DNA from: an uncultured Acidimicrobiales bacterium
GTDB lineage: Bacteria > Actinomycetota > Acidimicrobiia > Acidimicrobiales > SZUA-35
Assembly: GCA_938021675.1 (NCBI GenBank)
Contig: CALIFY010000018.1
Span: 62,001-126,000, forward strand
Length of the DNA: 64,000 bases
Reading direction: 5' to 3'
In this document: positions 1 to 8,510 of the stretch, piece after piece
How the letters are laid out: every line of letters starts with the position of its first letter
How positions within the stretch are numbered: the first letter of the stretch is position 1
The notes under the pieces: generated by a model
Database searches by the model: none
What the model was told of the DNA's origin: nothing
What the model saw: only the letters and a program-made list of their open reading frames with translations
Made by a program: the position numbers and the translations under genes

Positions 1-1032
1 CGGAAGAAGTCAGCTAAGTCTCTCTTGTGTTTTGGCGCGACCGTGTTTCTCCTGGCGGCATGCGGGTCAGGTCAGCTTGAGGGCGGCGGCGCCGAGGCGC
101 TAGCTAGTGAAGTCCACGAACCAACTGTTACCGAAGCGCAGTCCTCTTTGCCTCTGGTGGCGACCACCGACTCTGCGCCCGAGGCTGGCTCGGTCATCGA
201 GGTGCGTGTTGTCGGCGACGCCCCGATTGACGAGACGACGTCCTCATCAGCTTCTGTTGATCAACCGGTCGAGTCCACACCGACCGCGGCCACCGCCGAG
301 ACCTCCCCGGTGGAGCCAGAACCGACAATGGTCGTCACACCCGCCCCGACCACAACTGCCGGTGGCTCTGTAGAACCGAATTCTGGCTTGACCTATAAGG
401 GCATTCTGGCCGCCGGCGACGACTCAATTACCGCTTTCGACAACGCTCGTCGTGTCGTACGAGACTTGTTTCTCGCCGACGGTGTACAAGCAGGGAATCT
501 CATCGAGCTCTCTCGCCAGACCGGAGAACAGGTGGGCGGAGTTCGTGCCACCACGGTGGGCGGCATCGAGCAGGCGATGGGCGATCTCGACGTCGGCGAT
601 GGAGACGCCTGCATCCTATTCTTGACGTCCCATGGCAGTCAACAGGCGTGGTTTGTCAGCGGGGCGGAGGGGCTGACGCCCGACAAGCTTGACCAGATTC
701 TCAGCGCTTCTTGCGGTGATCGGCCGACAGTTGCGTTGATCTCTGCCTGCTATTCCGGGATCTTCACCGATTCCCTGGCCCGGGCCAATCGCGTTGTCCT
801 CACCGCTGCGAGTGCAACCAATACATCGTTCGGTTGCTCACCGGAGGCTACCTATACCTATTGGGATGCTTGCTTGATCGACCACTTTGCCCAGGCGACT
901 ACGTGGGAAGACCTGTATCGGCGGGTGACCGGGTGCATCGAAAGTAAAGAGGTGTCGGCGGGAGTCACTCCCTCCAGTCCCCAGGCACACTTTGGGGCCG
1001 ACGTAGTCAACATGGCTGTACTAGACCGCTAG
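1..1032 (+). CDS. caspase-like (C13-type) lipoprotein, 5' end outside window
   Basis: The frame is open from base 1, so the true start lies upstream. The visible N-terminus has a positively charged stretch (RKKSAK), a hydrophobic run and a lipobox LAAC, so the protein is probably an exported lipoprotein. A Ser/Thr/Pro-rich linker of about 100 residues follows. The C-terminal half resembles the caspase-like fold of peptidase family C13: a predicted strand ends in LFLTSHG (candidate catalytic His) and a later one in ALISACYSGIF (candidate catalytic Cys). These two motifs in this order are the clan CD signature. Substrate and role are unknown. The fold assignment rests on motifs only. Confidence 0.7.
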   Translation, partial: RKKSAKSLLCFGATVFLLAACGSGQLEGGGAEALASEVHEPTVTEAQSSLPLVATTDSAPEAGSVIEVRVVGDAPIDETTSSSASVDQPVESTPTAATAETSPVEPEPTMVVTPAPTTTAGGSVEPNSGLTYKGILAAGDDSITAFDNARRVVRDLFLADGVQAGNLIELSRQTGEQVGGVRATTVGGIEQAMGDLDVGDGDACILFLTSHGSQQAWFVSGAEGLTPDKLDQILSASCGDRPTVALISACYSGIFTDSLARANRVVLTAASATNTSFGCSPEATYTYWDACLIDHFAQATTWEDLYRRVTGCIESKEVSAGVTPSSPQAHFGADVVNMAVLDR

Positions 1033-1090
1033 AAGGCGTACGCCCTCGTCGAGAAGATCAGGCGGCCACAAGCAAGCAAAAAAAGGCGCG

Positions 1091-1615
1091 CTACCAGTGG
1101 TGCTCGAGCTGCTCGCGTCGTCGAGCGTCGATACGCCACACGAAGAGGGCGAGGAGGGCGACGACCAGGGCAAGGCCGGCGCCGGACAGGGCGACCGTGA
1201 TCGAGGAAAGTCCGCCCGGCCCCGACGACTCGATTCGGGCCGCTTCGCCGGCGGCCGGCTCAAAGGTGAAGAAGAAACCGCCGGTCGTAAAATCGCTATC
1301 GAACGAGATCATCTCATAGTTCACCTGATAGCGACCTGGCTGGGCCAGCGGTTGGTCGAGAGTGAAGGTGATAATCTCGCCGTCGGCCACGGTGGTTTGA
1401 CCAGCCACCGGCGCGCCGTTGTAGGTCACGGTAACCGAGGCATCGGTGACCGGGTCGAGGAACTCCATGTCGATGAAGCCGATCGAGCCTCCCGCCGTCG
1501 CATCCCGGTCGGGCGAGGCGCGGAGCATGGCCGTGTGGGCTTCGGCCGGTAGTGCCAACAGGGCTGTGAGTGCTCCGGCGGTCACGGTAGCGAGCACCGC
1601 TTTCAGCATCGTCAT
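1091..1615 (-). CDS. CopC-domain copper-resistance-like membrane protein
   Basis: The 174-residue protein has a signal peptide ending near LPAEAH, so mature residue 1 would be the His that CopC proteins use as copper ligand. A CopC-type beta sandwich follows (HTAMLRASPDRDATAGG and the PGRYQVNYEMIS strand). A C-terminal membrane helix and a short basic tail come last. CopC proteins bind copper outside the membrane. The start ATG overlaps the stop of the upstream solute-binding gene as ATGA, so the two are translationally coupled. Partners such as CopD are not seen nearby. Confidence 0.8.
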   Translation of the reverse strand: MTMLKAVLATVTAGALTALLALPAEAHTAMLRASPDRDATAGGSIGFIDMEFLDPVTDASVTVTYNGAPVAGQTTVADGEIITFTLDQPLAQPGRYQVNYEMISFDSDFTTGGFFFTFEPAAGEAARIESSGPGGLSSITVALSGAGLALVVALLALFVWRIDARRREQLEHHW

Positions 1616-3498
1616 TTTGGCCACTCGTCGCCGACGTCGGATTCGGGCTGATTGCGAAACATTAGCCCGACCGCACCGAACGCGGCGATGCCGGCAATCC
1701 CGAGCGCGATAGCGACGAGGACCGGGAACCCGTCGCCGTCTCCATCGCCGGTCCCGCCGTCGTCGGCAGCGTCTTCGAAGGCGGGAACCCTGGGGGGCGG
1801 AGTCGCACGCTCGCCCTGACCCTGGTCGGCGAAGGTAGGAAGCAACGAACGCTTCGTCAGGAACCCGTTGGTCTCCTCGGCCTGCCACCCGTCGTACACG
1901 TCAGGACGGTAGGCCATGCGCCACGCCGGATAATACAGGACCATCAGCGGAAGGTCGGCAGCGAGTGTGTCCTGAGCGGTGTTGAGCGCTTGGGTGCGGG
2001 CATCGGAGGCCTGGGGCTCGAACATGAACTGCTCGATAGCGGCATCGAGTTCGGGGTTGCTATAGCCGCCGAATAGATCGGAGGCTTCACTCGAGCTGTG
2101 GAACAGGAAGTAGAGGTGGTCGGGGTCGTCGTGGTGGTGAGTGTCGAGCTCACCGATCACCATGTCGGTCGGCGGCAGTGTTTCGCTCCCGCCGGAAGTG
2201 GGCGGGAGCGCCGTGGCATCGAGCGGCTCAATCGTGACGCCCACACCGATCCCGGCCAGCTGGTCGGTCACCGCTTGTGCCGCGGTGAGATGGCGAGGCC
2301 GAGCGGCGTCGACGCCGAGGGTGAACGTGGCCGGCTGTCCGTTTGGGGCCAACAAGGAGCCATCGCCTGCATCGGAGAAGCCCGCGGCCTGTAGCAACTG
2401 GTTTGCGGCCGCGGTGTCGGAGAGGTGAGCGCCGAGTGGGTCCCGGGTCCAGATCGAGTTGGGATGGGTCCAGGTGTCGGTACCGAGTCGACCGGCGCCG
2501 TCTTCGACAACATCGAGCACGGTGTCGACGTCGATGGCCAAGCCAAGGCCACGGCGAACGTCGGCGTTCTGGAGAAACTCGTTTCCGAGGTTGAACTGAA
2601 GATGGACCGACTGCTGGCGGCTACCGACCAACAGCTCAACATCGTCTCTGAGGTCGAGTTGTTCGACCAACGACAGTGGCGTGCTGCGGGCCACCATGTC
2701 GATGTCGCCGGCTTCGAGGGCAGCAAACGCCGCCTGGTCCTCAGGGATCACGGACAGTTCTAGGGCATCGACTAGTGGCGCACCGGCGAAATAGGTGGCG
2801 TTGGCTTCGAGCCGATACGACGAGCCGGGTTGGTGATCGACCAGGCGGTAGGGTCCAGTGCCGACAGGTAGCGAGGTTGCATCGGTACGAGGATCACCGA
2901 TCGAGGACCATATGTGCTCGGGCAGGATCGGTACGTCGCCGCCGGGGAGCTGGGGGAAGGTCGTAATCGGATTGGCAAACGTCAGCTCGACGGTGAGGTC
3001 GTCGACAACGGTTGCGGTTTCAAACGTCGGGTGCTGGTATACGTGATGGCCATACCGCCCCGGCCCGCCGATGTCGCGAAAGTACTGGAAGGTGAAGGCG
3101 ACGTCGTCGGCGGTAAACGGTTCGCCGTCGTGCCATTCGACGCCGGAGCGGAGCGAGACCGTCCACGTTCGAAAGTCGTCCGATGGTTCAGCGCCACTGG
3201 CTAGCCACTCGTCAGGTGAGGCCTGGCTCTGAGTCCAAAACAGGGAGTCATAGACCAGCATCAATAGGTCGTGAGTGACCGCGACGTCGTTGGGTTGCAG
3301 GAACGGATTGAGTGTGCCTTCATCGGCCCTGATGGCGATTCGAACCAAAGGTGCGGAGTCCTCGTCTTGGGCGGCCGATGGGGCGACCATGGCAATGAGC
3401 AAAATGGCGAGGGCGACGACCACAGCACGGGGGAGGAGCTTCGCAATTGCCGAGGCCTTTCGACGGTCCCGAGGTGCGGCATCGGAGCTGGTCGACAT
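1612..3498 (-). CDS. ABC transporter substrate-binding protein, family 5 (peptide/nickel type), membrane-anchored
   Basis: The 628-residue protein has an N-terminal signal segment ending around APSAAQ. It then carries the long SBP_bac_5 fold typical of DppA/OppA/NikA, recognisable from TLNPFLQPNDVAVTHDLL, WTVSLRSGVEWHDGEPF and TADDVAFTF. Family members bind oligopeptides, nickel or similar solutes outside the membrane. Unusually, a Gly/Asp linker leads to a C-terminal hydrophobic helix and a short polar tail, so the protein looks anchored at its C-terminus rather than by a lipobox. No permease or ATPase gene is adjacent. The downstream neighbour, read through an ATGA overlap, is the CopC-like gene, so a metal substrate is possible but unproven. 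Confidence 0.85.
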   Translation of the reverse strand: MSTSSDAAPRDRRKASAIAKLLPRAVVVALAILLIAMVAPSAAQDEDSAPLVRIAIRADEGTLNPFLQPNDVAVTHDLLMLVYDSLFWTQSQASPDEWLASGAEPSDDFRTWTVSLRSGVEWHDGEPFTADDVAFTFQYFRDIGGPGRYGHHVYQHPTFETATVVDDLTVELTFANPITTFPQLPGGDVPILPEHIWSSIGDPRTDATSLPVGTGPYRLVDHQPGSSYRLEANATYFAGAPLVDALELSVIPEDQAAFAALEAGDIDMVARSTPLSLVEQLDLRDDVELLVGSRQQSVHLQFNLGNEFLQNADVRRGLGLAIDVDTVLDVVEDGAGRLGTDTWTHPNSIWTRDPLGAHLSDTAAANQLLQAAGFSDAGDGSLLAPNGQPATFTLGVDAARPRHLTAAQAVTDQLAGIGVGVTIEPLDATALPPTSGGSETLPPTDMVIGELDTHHHDDPDHLYFLFHSSSEASDLFGGYSNPELDAAIEQFMFEPQASDARTQALNTAQDTLAADLPLMVLYYPAWRMAYRPDVYDGWQAEETNGFLTKRSLLPTFADQGQGERATPPPRVPAFEDAADDGGTGDGDGDGFPVLVAIALGIAGIAAFGAVGLMFRNQPESDVGDEWPK

Positions 3499-3564
3499 GG
3501 ATTTTGGGCCCTTCTTTCTCGTTCGTCCCGAGGTGTAGAGACGACTTAGCCTAGAGACGACGTA

Positions 3565-3615
3565 GCCCGCAGTGCGGGGAGAGGCAAACTTACTTGCTCT
3601 CCCCGCACTGCGGGC
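3565..3615 (-). terminator. long GC-rich hairpin between two minus-strand genes
   Basis: A near-perfect inverted repeat: the left arm starts GCCCGCAGTGCGGGGAGAG (3565 to about 3586) and the right arm TGCTCTCCCCGCACTGCGGGC (3595 to 3615) is its complement apart from one position. The loop is about 8 nt. It lies just downstream of the stop of the 3641-5233 gene and upstream of the solute-binding protein gene, as a terminator or mRNA-stabilising stem would. No clear poly-U tract follows. Confidence 0.6.
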
Positions 3616-3640
3616 GGTGCGTACGTAGTCGGGCTGGTTG

Positions 3641-5233
3641 TCAGCCGGAGTTGTTCGACTGTCCCGGGGTCTCTGTCCCCTCGGCCGGCGTAGCTGGTGG
3701 GGCCTCCTCGGGCATCACGGCCGGCGCCGTCTCAGGTGGCGTTTCGCCGTTGCCGTCCGCCGGTGGCTCTTCGGCCGGTGGGTCCTCCGCTGGTGGCTCT
3801 TCGGCCGGTGGCTCTTCGGCCGGTGGGTCCTCCGCTGGTGGCTCCACCGGGGCAGGGTCGGCTGGTGCCGGGGCTGAGCCGAGAATGCCACCGTCGAGTG
3901 GGTTGCAGTCAGGGTTCGGCTTCCCGACCGTCTCGATCCCACGGCCTTCGAAGTACGCGTTCTGCTCTTCCTCGGAAAGGTGCTCGAAGAGGATCATCGG
4001 TGAAGCGCCTCGGGGAAGCGACTCGAACAGGTCCTTAGCGGCCGGATCGATCGTGAGCTTGTTGTTCTTGTTGGTACTCGGAATCATCCGATTACCGATC
4101 TTCTGTGCTTCCTTCAGAGACGTACCAGCCGGCATCTCGACAAAGGCCGTGCCCATCGCGTGGCCGGTGTGGGAGCCGTTGTTGTTATTGGAGACAACCG
4201 TGATCTGGTACACGTTGCTGCCCATGTACTCGACCTCGGTCCAGTTCTTGTCCCGAGTGTGCGTGTAGCCGAGGTCGATCTTCACGTCGGTGGAGATCGG
4301 GTTCTCGACCGAACCGATCGTGCCGTAGGAGATCGGGGAGTGTAAGAGGTGGTTGATGGTGTTCTCCCGGACCCCCTTCTTGACCTTGCTCCAATCGGTG
4401 CAGGTCAGGATATTTATCGCCCGCTGGGCATCGCCATTGAGATTCTTGTAATCGTTCGAGCCGGTGTATTCCTGAGCGAGTCGGCGATAGAGCTTTTCAC
4501 CCTCAAGGTTCGGCTTCTTCTTCAGTACCTCTTTGTTGTCCTGGATCGCAACAGGCAGCATGGCCGTCACCGGCGAGTATGCCACGTAGTTGTTCTCGTC
4601 GGTCTGAACGAAACCGCCGGTTGCTGCCTGACCGGGAATGAGGACCTGTTGGCCAAGAAGAACCACCGAGTGTTCCACATGCCCGTGCACGTCGTAGCCC
4701 TTGTCGTCAGCCTTGCTCTTGATCGAACCAAGGGCCGGTTCGTCCGGATTCGAGGACGGTGCTGGGGCCGGCTCTGGCGCAGGGGCTGGCTCTGGCTCTG
4801 GCGCAGGGGCTGGCGCCGGCTCTGGGGGTGGCTCTGGGGTCGGGGCCTCGGTGGAACCGGTCTGCTCGACATCAGCAGGAGCTGGCGCCTCAGTGGTCGC
4901 TGGCTCCTCCGTTGCTGTGCCTTCGGCAGACGTCGTCTCAGCCGGATCAGGCTGCGCCTGCTCCCCGGTCGAGGTGGCCTCAGCCGACGCTGTCTCGGTC
5001 ACCGGTAGCACGTTGAGGCTATCGATGGACGGCAATTCGACTTCGAGTACCGGACTCGCTGCGGCTTCTTCCCCTGGAGTCGACGCCTGTGCACCGACAA
5101 GAGCGCCGGCGGCCGCGGTGTCGACCACATCACCTGGCGAACCAGGTGATCGCAACAAGCCGATTGCCGCCACCAAGAGCGCCACTGTGGCAACTCCGAT
5201 GAGGAGCTGAGGAGGACTGACTATTCGTTTCAC
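3641..5233 (-). CDS. secreted/membrane-anchored hypothetical protein with Pro/Glu repeats
   Basis: The protein is not recognised as a known family. From the GTG at 5233, preceded by a GGGTGGGA-like ribosome site, it has a basic N-terminus, one membrane helix (LLIGVATVALLVAAIGLL) and then about 130 residues of Ala/Glu/Thr/Pro-rich low complexity. A globular central region of about 260 residues follows (LYRRLAQEYTGSNDYKNL, YMGSNVYQITVVSNNNNGS). The C-terminal tail is made of PPAEE/PPAED repeats. The longer frame to 5365 has no ribosome site and would place an odd peptide before the signal anchor. A cell-envelope location is likely and the function is unknown. Confidence 0.65.
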   Translation of the reverse strand: MKRIVSPPQLLIGVATVALLVAAIGLLRSPGSPGDVVDTAAAGALVGAQASTPGEEAAASPVLEVELPSIDSLNVLPVTETASAEATSTGEQAQPDPAETTSAEGTATEEPATTEAPAPADVEQTGSTEAPTPEPPPEPAPAPAPEPEPAPAPEPAPAPSSNPDEPALGSIKSKADDKGYDVHGHVEHSVVLLGQQVLIPGQAATGGFVQTDENNYVAYSPVTAMLPVAIQDNKEVLKKKPNLEGEKLYRRLAQEYTGSNDYKNLNGDAQRAINILTCTDWSKVKKGVRENTINHLLHSPISYGTIGSVENPISTDVKIDLGYTHTRDKNWTEVEYMGSNVYQITVVSNNNNGSHTGHAMGTAFVEMPAGTSLKEAQKIGNRMIPSTNKNNKLTIDPAAKDLFESLPRGASPMILFEHLSEEEQNAYFEGRGIETVGKPNPDCNPLDGGILGSAPAPADPAPVEPPAEDPPAEEPPAEEPPAEDPPAEEPPADGNGETPPETAPAVMPEEAPPATPAEGTETPGQSNNSG

Positions 5234-5398
5234 GTGTTCCCACCCTGTGTTCGGGGGTCCGCCGTACGAGCGACTGGACCGCGTCCTTAGCTCTTCTACC
5301 GATGGCGCCGGCCGTCGCGATACCACCTCCAGCCAAAAATTTTCGGTCACCCGTCGAATCGGCACCGTTTGTACACGTTATATACGGTCAACCCGTGC

Positions 5399-5898
5399 TC
5401 AGCGGTCCTGCCAGGTGCAGATACAGGCCTCGTTGCCGTCGGCGTCTGCCAGAACCCAAAACGCTTTGGCCCGACGGTCGTTTAGAGAGCCGCCAGCGGC
5501 AAGCGCTGCCTCGATTCGGACTTCAGCAACGTTATGGGGGACGCTGATGCCAAGGTGGAAGCGATTGCGTTCCTGGCGCGGGCGATCCATCGGTTGAAAC
5601 CACAGTGCCGGTCCGCGGCGCTGCGGGTCGACAACTTGGAGATTGAACGGGCCAGATCGATGTCGAGCTTGGTAAGGCCCCCCGAGGCATGCGTTGTCAA
5701 CTGGACGCGGACAGTTGCCGGATAGGTGAGTTGGGCATCTGGGTGATGGTCGACCGGTTCGGCCGCCCGGGCGATGTGGTGTACGTTTTCGCGTAGCTCG
5801 CCGAATTAGTGCCGATCATCGAACCGTTCTGTTTTGAACGTGCCGCAAAAGATTGGTCGCAACGGTTCAAAGTGGTGTTTAGTGGGCACATCGGCGTC
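5399..5898 (-). pseudogene. remnant of a pterin-carbinolamine dehydratase / VOC fusion gene
   Basis: Two family signatures appear on the minus strand in different frames. The upstream part reads FCGTFKTERFDD, then a stop (TAA at 5806-5808), then ELRENVHHIARAAEPVDHHPDAQLT and TVRVQLTTHASGGLT. This is the pterin-4a-carbinolamine dehydratase core with its HHPD motif. After about 5640 the frame changes and the sequence reads VVDPQRRGPALWFQP, RNRFHLGISVPHNVAE and AKAFWVLADADGNEA, the C-terminal half of a glyoxalase-like VOC domain. Actinobacteria carry intact PCD-VOC fusions. Here the middle (end of PCD and N-terminal half of VOC, roughly 45 residues) is missing, a stop interrupts the first part and no proper start exists. 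Confidence 0.8.
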
Positions 5899-5930
5899 TC
5901 GTCGAGGTCTGGGTTTGGCACGCTGTTGGA

Positions 5931-7052
5931 GTGAGCGTCTGTTACGAACATCCGACCACCGCCGAAGTCAAGGCGGTGATCCCTGCCCATTGTCTTGAAC
6001 GGTCACTGTGGCGATCTGCTGTCTCCACCTTGATGTCGTTCGTTCTGACAGTAGGAAGCGGCGTGTTGGCGTGGCTTTTCTTGCCAATGGAAGTGGCGTG
6101 GGTTCCAGCTTGGATTCTCTATGCGGTCGTCGTCGGAACGTTTGCCACAGGTCTGTGGGTCATCGCCCACGAGTGCGGCCATAGGGCGTTCTGCACGGGC
6201 ACGCGTCTGCAGGACTCGGTGGGGTTCGTGCTCCACAGTGCGTTGCTCGTCCCGTATTTTAGTTGGCAGCGGAGTCACGCAATCCACCATGGAAAGACGA
6301 ACCATGTCATCGAGGGCGAGACACACGTGCCAAAGCGAATGGGCACTGAGAAGGGGAACAGCGCGCTGGCGTTGCAGCGCCGGCTTGGGCCGCGAGCACA
6401 TGGGGTCCTGACGATCCTTGGGCGGTTCGTTGCTGGGTGGCCTCTCTATCTGTTGGTGGGCGCTACCGGTGGACCCGAGCGCGGCATGACGAGCCACTTC
6501 TGGCCATCGGAGCCATTCTCCTCGGCCTTGTTCCCCGATCGCTGGGTTCGGAAGGTTCGCTGGTCCACCGTCGGTGTTCTCGCCACATTGCTCGTTCTCG
6601 GATCATGGTCGGTCGCCGCCCGCTCGGTGTGGCCGGTGCTCGCCCTCTATGTCGGACCGTATCTCGTGTGCAACATGTGGCTTGTTGCATATACCTGGCT
6701 CCAGCACACAGATGAGGATGTACCGCACTATGCCGACGATGACTGGACGTTTGTACGAGGGGCATTCTGTTCGATTGACCGGCCGTATGGCCGGGTAATC
6801 GATCTTCTACACCACCGCATCGGATCGACACATGTCGCCCACCATCTGCATGCGCAGATCCCGCATTATCATGCGGCCGAGGCGACGAGGGCGATCGCTC
6901 AAGCCTTTCCGCATCTGTATCGGTACGACCCGACGCCAGTTCCGGCGGCGTTGTGGCGAGTGGCCAAAAATTGCCACGTCGTTTCGCCAACGGACGACGG
7001 CTGGCGGTTTACCGAACCGGATACGAGTCATCGCGCCGAGGTTTCGTCTTAG
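5931..7052 (+). CDS. fatty acid desaturase, FAD2/delta-12-like
   Basis: This is a 373-residue membrane desaturase with the three histidine boxes of di-iron acyl desaturases: HECGH (residues 80-84), HAIHH (116-120) and HVAHH near residue 300. Several membrane helices are spaced as in the family. The context of the boxes (AHECGHRAFC, SWQRSHAIHHGKTNHV) resembles delta-12/omega-3 type desaturases of plants and fungi rather than the DesA3 or acyl-ACP types common in actinobacteria. It would introduce a double bond into membrane acyl chains using O2 and electrons from a reductase not seen here. The GTG start is the first in frame and lacks a clear ribosome site, so the N-terminus is uncertain. Confidence 0.88.
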   Translation: MSVCYEHPTTAEVKAVIPAHCLERSLWRSAVSTLMSFVLTVGSGVLAWLFLPMEVAWVPAWILYAVVVGTFATGLWVIAHECGHRAFCTGTRLQDSVGFVLHSALLVPYFSWQRSHAIHHGKTNHVIEGETHVPKRMGTEKGNSALALQRRLGPRAHGVLTILGRFVAGWPLYLLVGATGGPERGMTSHFWPSEPFSSALFPDRWVRKVRWSTVGVLATLLVLGSWSVAARSVWPVLALYVGPYLVCNMWLVAYTWLQHTDEDVPHYADDDWTFVRGAFCSIDRPYGRVIDLLHHRIGSTHVAHHLHAQIPHYHAAEATRAIAQAFPHLYRYDPTPVPAALWRVAKNCHVVSPTDDGWRFTEPDTSHRAEVSS

Positions 7053-7511
7053 CTACCCATCGAGCAAGGTCAGAGCGGCCTGGGCCGCTTGGGTATGTGG
7101 GTGCTCGGTGCCGTAGGTAGACACGAAGATACTGAACGCTCGAGTGAGTAGCCGTCGGGCGTCATCACCATGACCGAGTTGAGCACGAACGCTGGCCAAG
7201 TTGGTAAGGGAAATGGCGGTGTCGGGGTGGTTCGGTCCTAGGGCAGTTTCTTTGATGGTGAGGGCTCGGGTTTGAGTTTGTTCGGCGTCGTCTAGGCGGC
7301 CGAGTCTGGCTTGGATGGTGCCGAGATTGGTGAGTATGGCCGCGGTGTCGGGATGGTTCGGCCCGACAGCGTCTTCCATAGCGGCGAGGGCTCGGGTCTG
7401 AGTCTGTTCAGCTTGAACAAGATCAACCGGGACATGCTGTTCGCTGGAATTCGTTCCTGTGGTGTCAGTCCATATCTGCTGGGTTGAATTCCGGTTCGAA
7501 CGCTCGCCCAT
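7053..7511 (-). CDS. tetratricopeptide (kinesin-light-chain type) repeat protein
   Basis: The 152-residue protein has at least two 42-residue TPR_10/TPR_12 units. Each carries the signature GPNHPDTA, followed by LTNLG or LTNLA and a helix ending AEQTQTRAL. A third, divergent unit (YGTEHPHTQAAQAALTLLDG) ends the protein. Such repeats form helical solenoids that bind other proteins. Usually many more units are present, so this is a short member. The ATG at 7511 is preceded by AAAAGGAACAAGGGC, a plausible ribosome site, so the longer frame upstream is not favoured. Its stop lies directly next to the end of the convergent desaturase gene. The partner is unknown. Confidence 0.72.
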   Translation of the reverse strand: MGERSNRNSTQQIWTDTTGTNSSEQHVPVDLVQAEQTQTRALAAMEDAVGPNHPDTAAILTNLGTIQARLGRLDDAEQTQTRALTIKETALGPNHPDTAISLTNLASVRAQLGHGDDARRLLTRAFSIFVSTYGTEHPHTQAAQAALTLLDG

Positions 7512-7723
7512 GCCCTTGTTCCTTTTGTTAGACGGTGGTATCGATCTGCTAGAAGGCGTCACTTCACAGGATGTAACAGGTGCTAGCGTCTGCAGGTATA
7601 TGTATGTCCAGAACGGGTCAAAGCTAAACAAAAACAACTAGTGCAGCCCACGGCATGGTTGCAGCTGGGTCACAGCTACGGGGTGATACCAGCGAAACGG
7701 CTACTCGGTAGTCCGCCTACCGC

Positions 7724-8413
7724 TTACGGCTCTTGAGACCGGCTAACGCAGAAACCGAACGCCGTTTCTTCTCCAGGCTGCACGAGACGGTTCCAGTCCA
7801 TCCCTCCGAACTCGACCTGGTCGGCAGCCTCGTCCAGAACGACGGCGTTCCAAAGTCGGTCGATCTCCCCATCGACCGGTTGCCACACTCGCCACGGAAC
7901 CGCTTCGGCGCCGGTGTTTTCGACCGCAACCTCCAGGCAGTAGCCGGCGTTCCAGTTCGAGGACCTCCGGTGCGTCGTGATGAGCCCCGGTGGCGGTGTT
8001 CGTTGAGATTCTCCCGTCGAGGGGGGATTTGGCGGCGTTGTATCCGATTCGCTGGTGGTACTTCGATCAGGTGGAGTGTTGGCGGTGGTCTCGGTGGTAG
8101 CGGTCACCGAAACGACTGCATTCTTTGAGGTGGGATCTTGCGCATTGGAAACCGGGACGGTTGGAACGGGTAGTGTCGGGACCACCTTTGTCGGTGAGAC
8201 AATGGACGACCTGGTTTCCATGGCCTTCCTCGGCTCGCCGTCAGTGTCGTTCAACCACTGCTGCACCTGAGTGCCCAACGCACCGAGCGCGATGATGGAA
8301 AGGACTCCGCCGGCTAAGAACCGACGTGATCGAGCGGTACGTAACAGTCGGCGCTTGCCGCTGTCCTCAGCCAAGGATCGCCAGTGTTCGCGGAGGCTCA
8401 AGCGGCACGCCAA
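7724..8413 (-). CDS. membrane-anchored protein with CBM2-like (cellulose-binding type) domain
   Basis: The protein is up to 229 residues long. It has a basic N-terminus, one membrane helix (FLAGGVLSIIALGALG), a Ser/Thr/Pro-rich linker of about 80 residues and a C-terminal beta domain. That domain starts SNWNAGYCLEVAVENTG and contains VPWRVWQPVDGEI, with paired Cys near its two ends, and looks like a family 2 carbohydrate-binding module. Such modules bind cellulose or chitin, but no catalytic domain is attached. The TTG at 8413 is weak. An in-frame TTG at 8374 just before the end of the small upstream frame is an alternative. The gene probably encodes a surface glycan-binding protein. Confidence 0.6.
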   Translation of the reverse strand: MACRLSLREHWRSLAEDSGKRRLLRTARSRRFLAGGVLSIIALGALGTQVQQWLNDTDGEPRKAMETRSSIVSPTKVVPTLPVPTVPVSNAQDPTSKNAVVSVTATTETTANTPPDRSTTSESDTTPPNPPSTGESQRTPPPGLITTHRRSSNWNAGYCLEVAVENTGAEAVPWRVWQPVDGEIDRLWNAVVLDEAADQVEFGGMDWNRLVQPGEETAFGFCVSRSQEP

Positions 8414-8510
8414 CGATCACCATGGCGCGTTCAGGGTATTCGGAACCGGCTAACAAGCAGGCGAGACTCTGACCTGAACGCCCACTGGCCGTTCCCTTAC
8501 TTGCGATCAT
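8367..8510 (-). CDS. possible 47-residue protein upstream of the CBM2-like gene
   Basis: The ATG at 8510 is preceded by GGGAGAAGGAACAGC, the best ribosome site in this stretch. The frame runs 47 codons to a TGA that overlaps the start region of the CBM2-like gene. The peptide begins MIASKGTASGRSGQSLACLL and ends PRTLAILG. No family is recognised. It could be a translated leader coupling expression of the next gene, or a chance frame. Confidence 0.3.
   Translation of the reverse strand: MIASKGTASGRSGQSLACLLAGSEYPERAMVIVGVPLEPPRTLAILG

Noticed and set aside
1097-3549. Long open frames opposite the CopC and solute-binding genes
   Set aside because: They are Arg-rich products of high-GC antisense frames with no family motifs.
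3768-3860. Repeated GGCTCTTCGGCCGGT units as regulatory repeats
   Set aside because: They simply encode the PPAEE/PPAED tail of the protein at 3641-5233.
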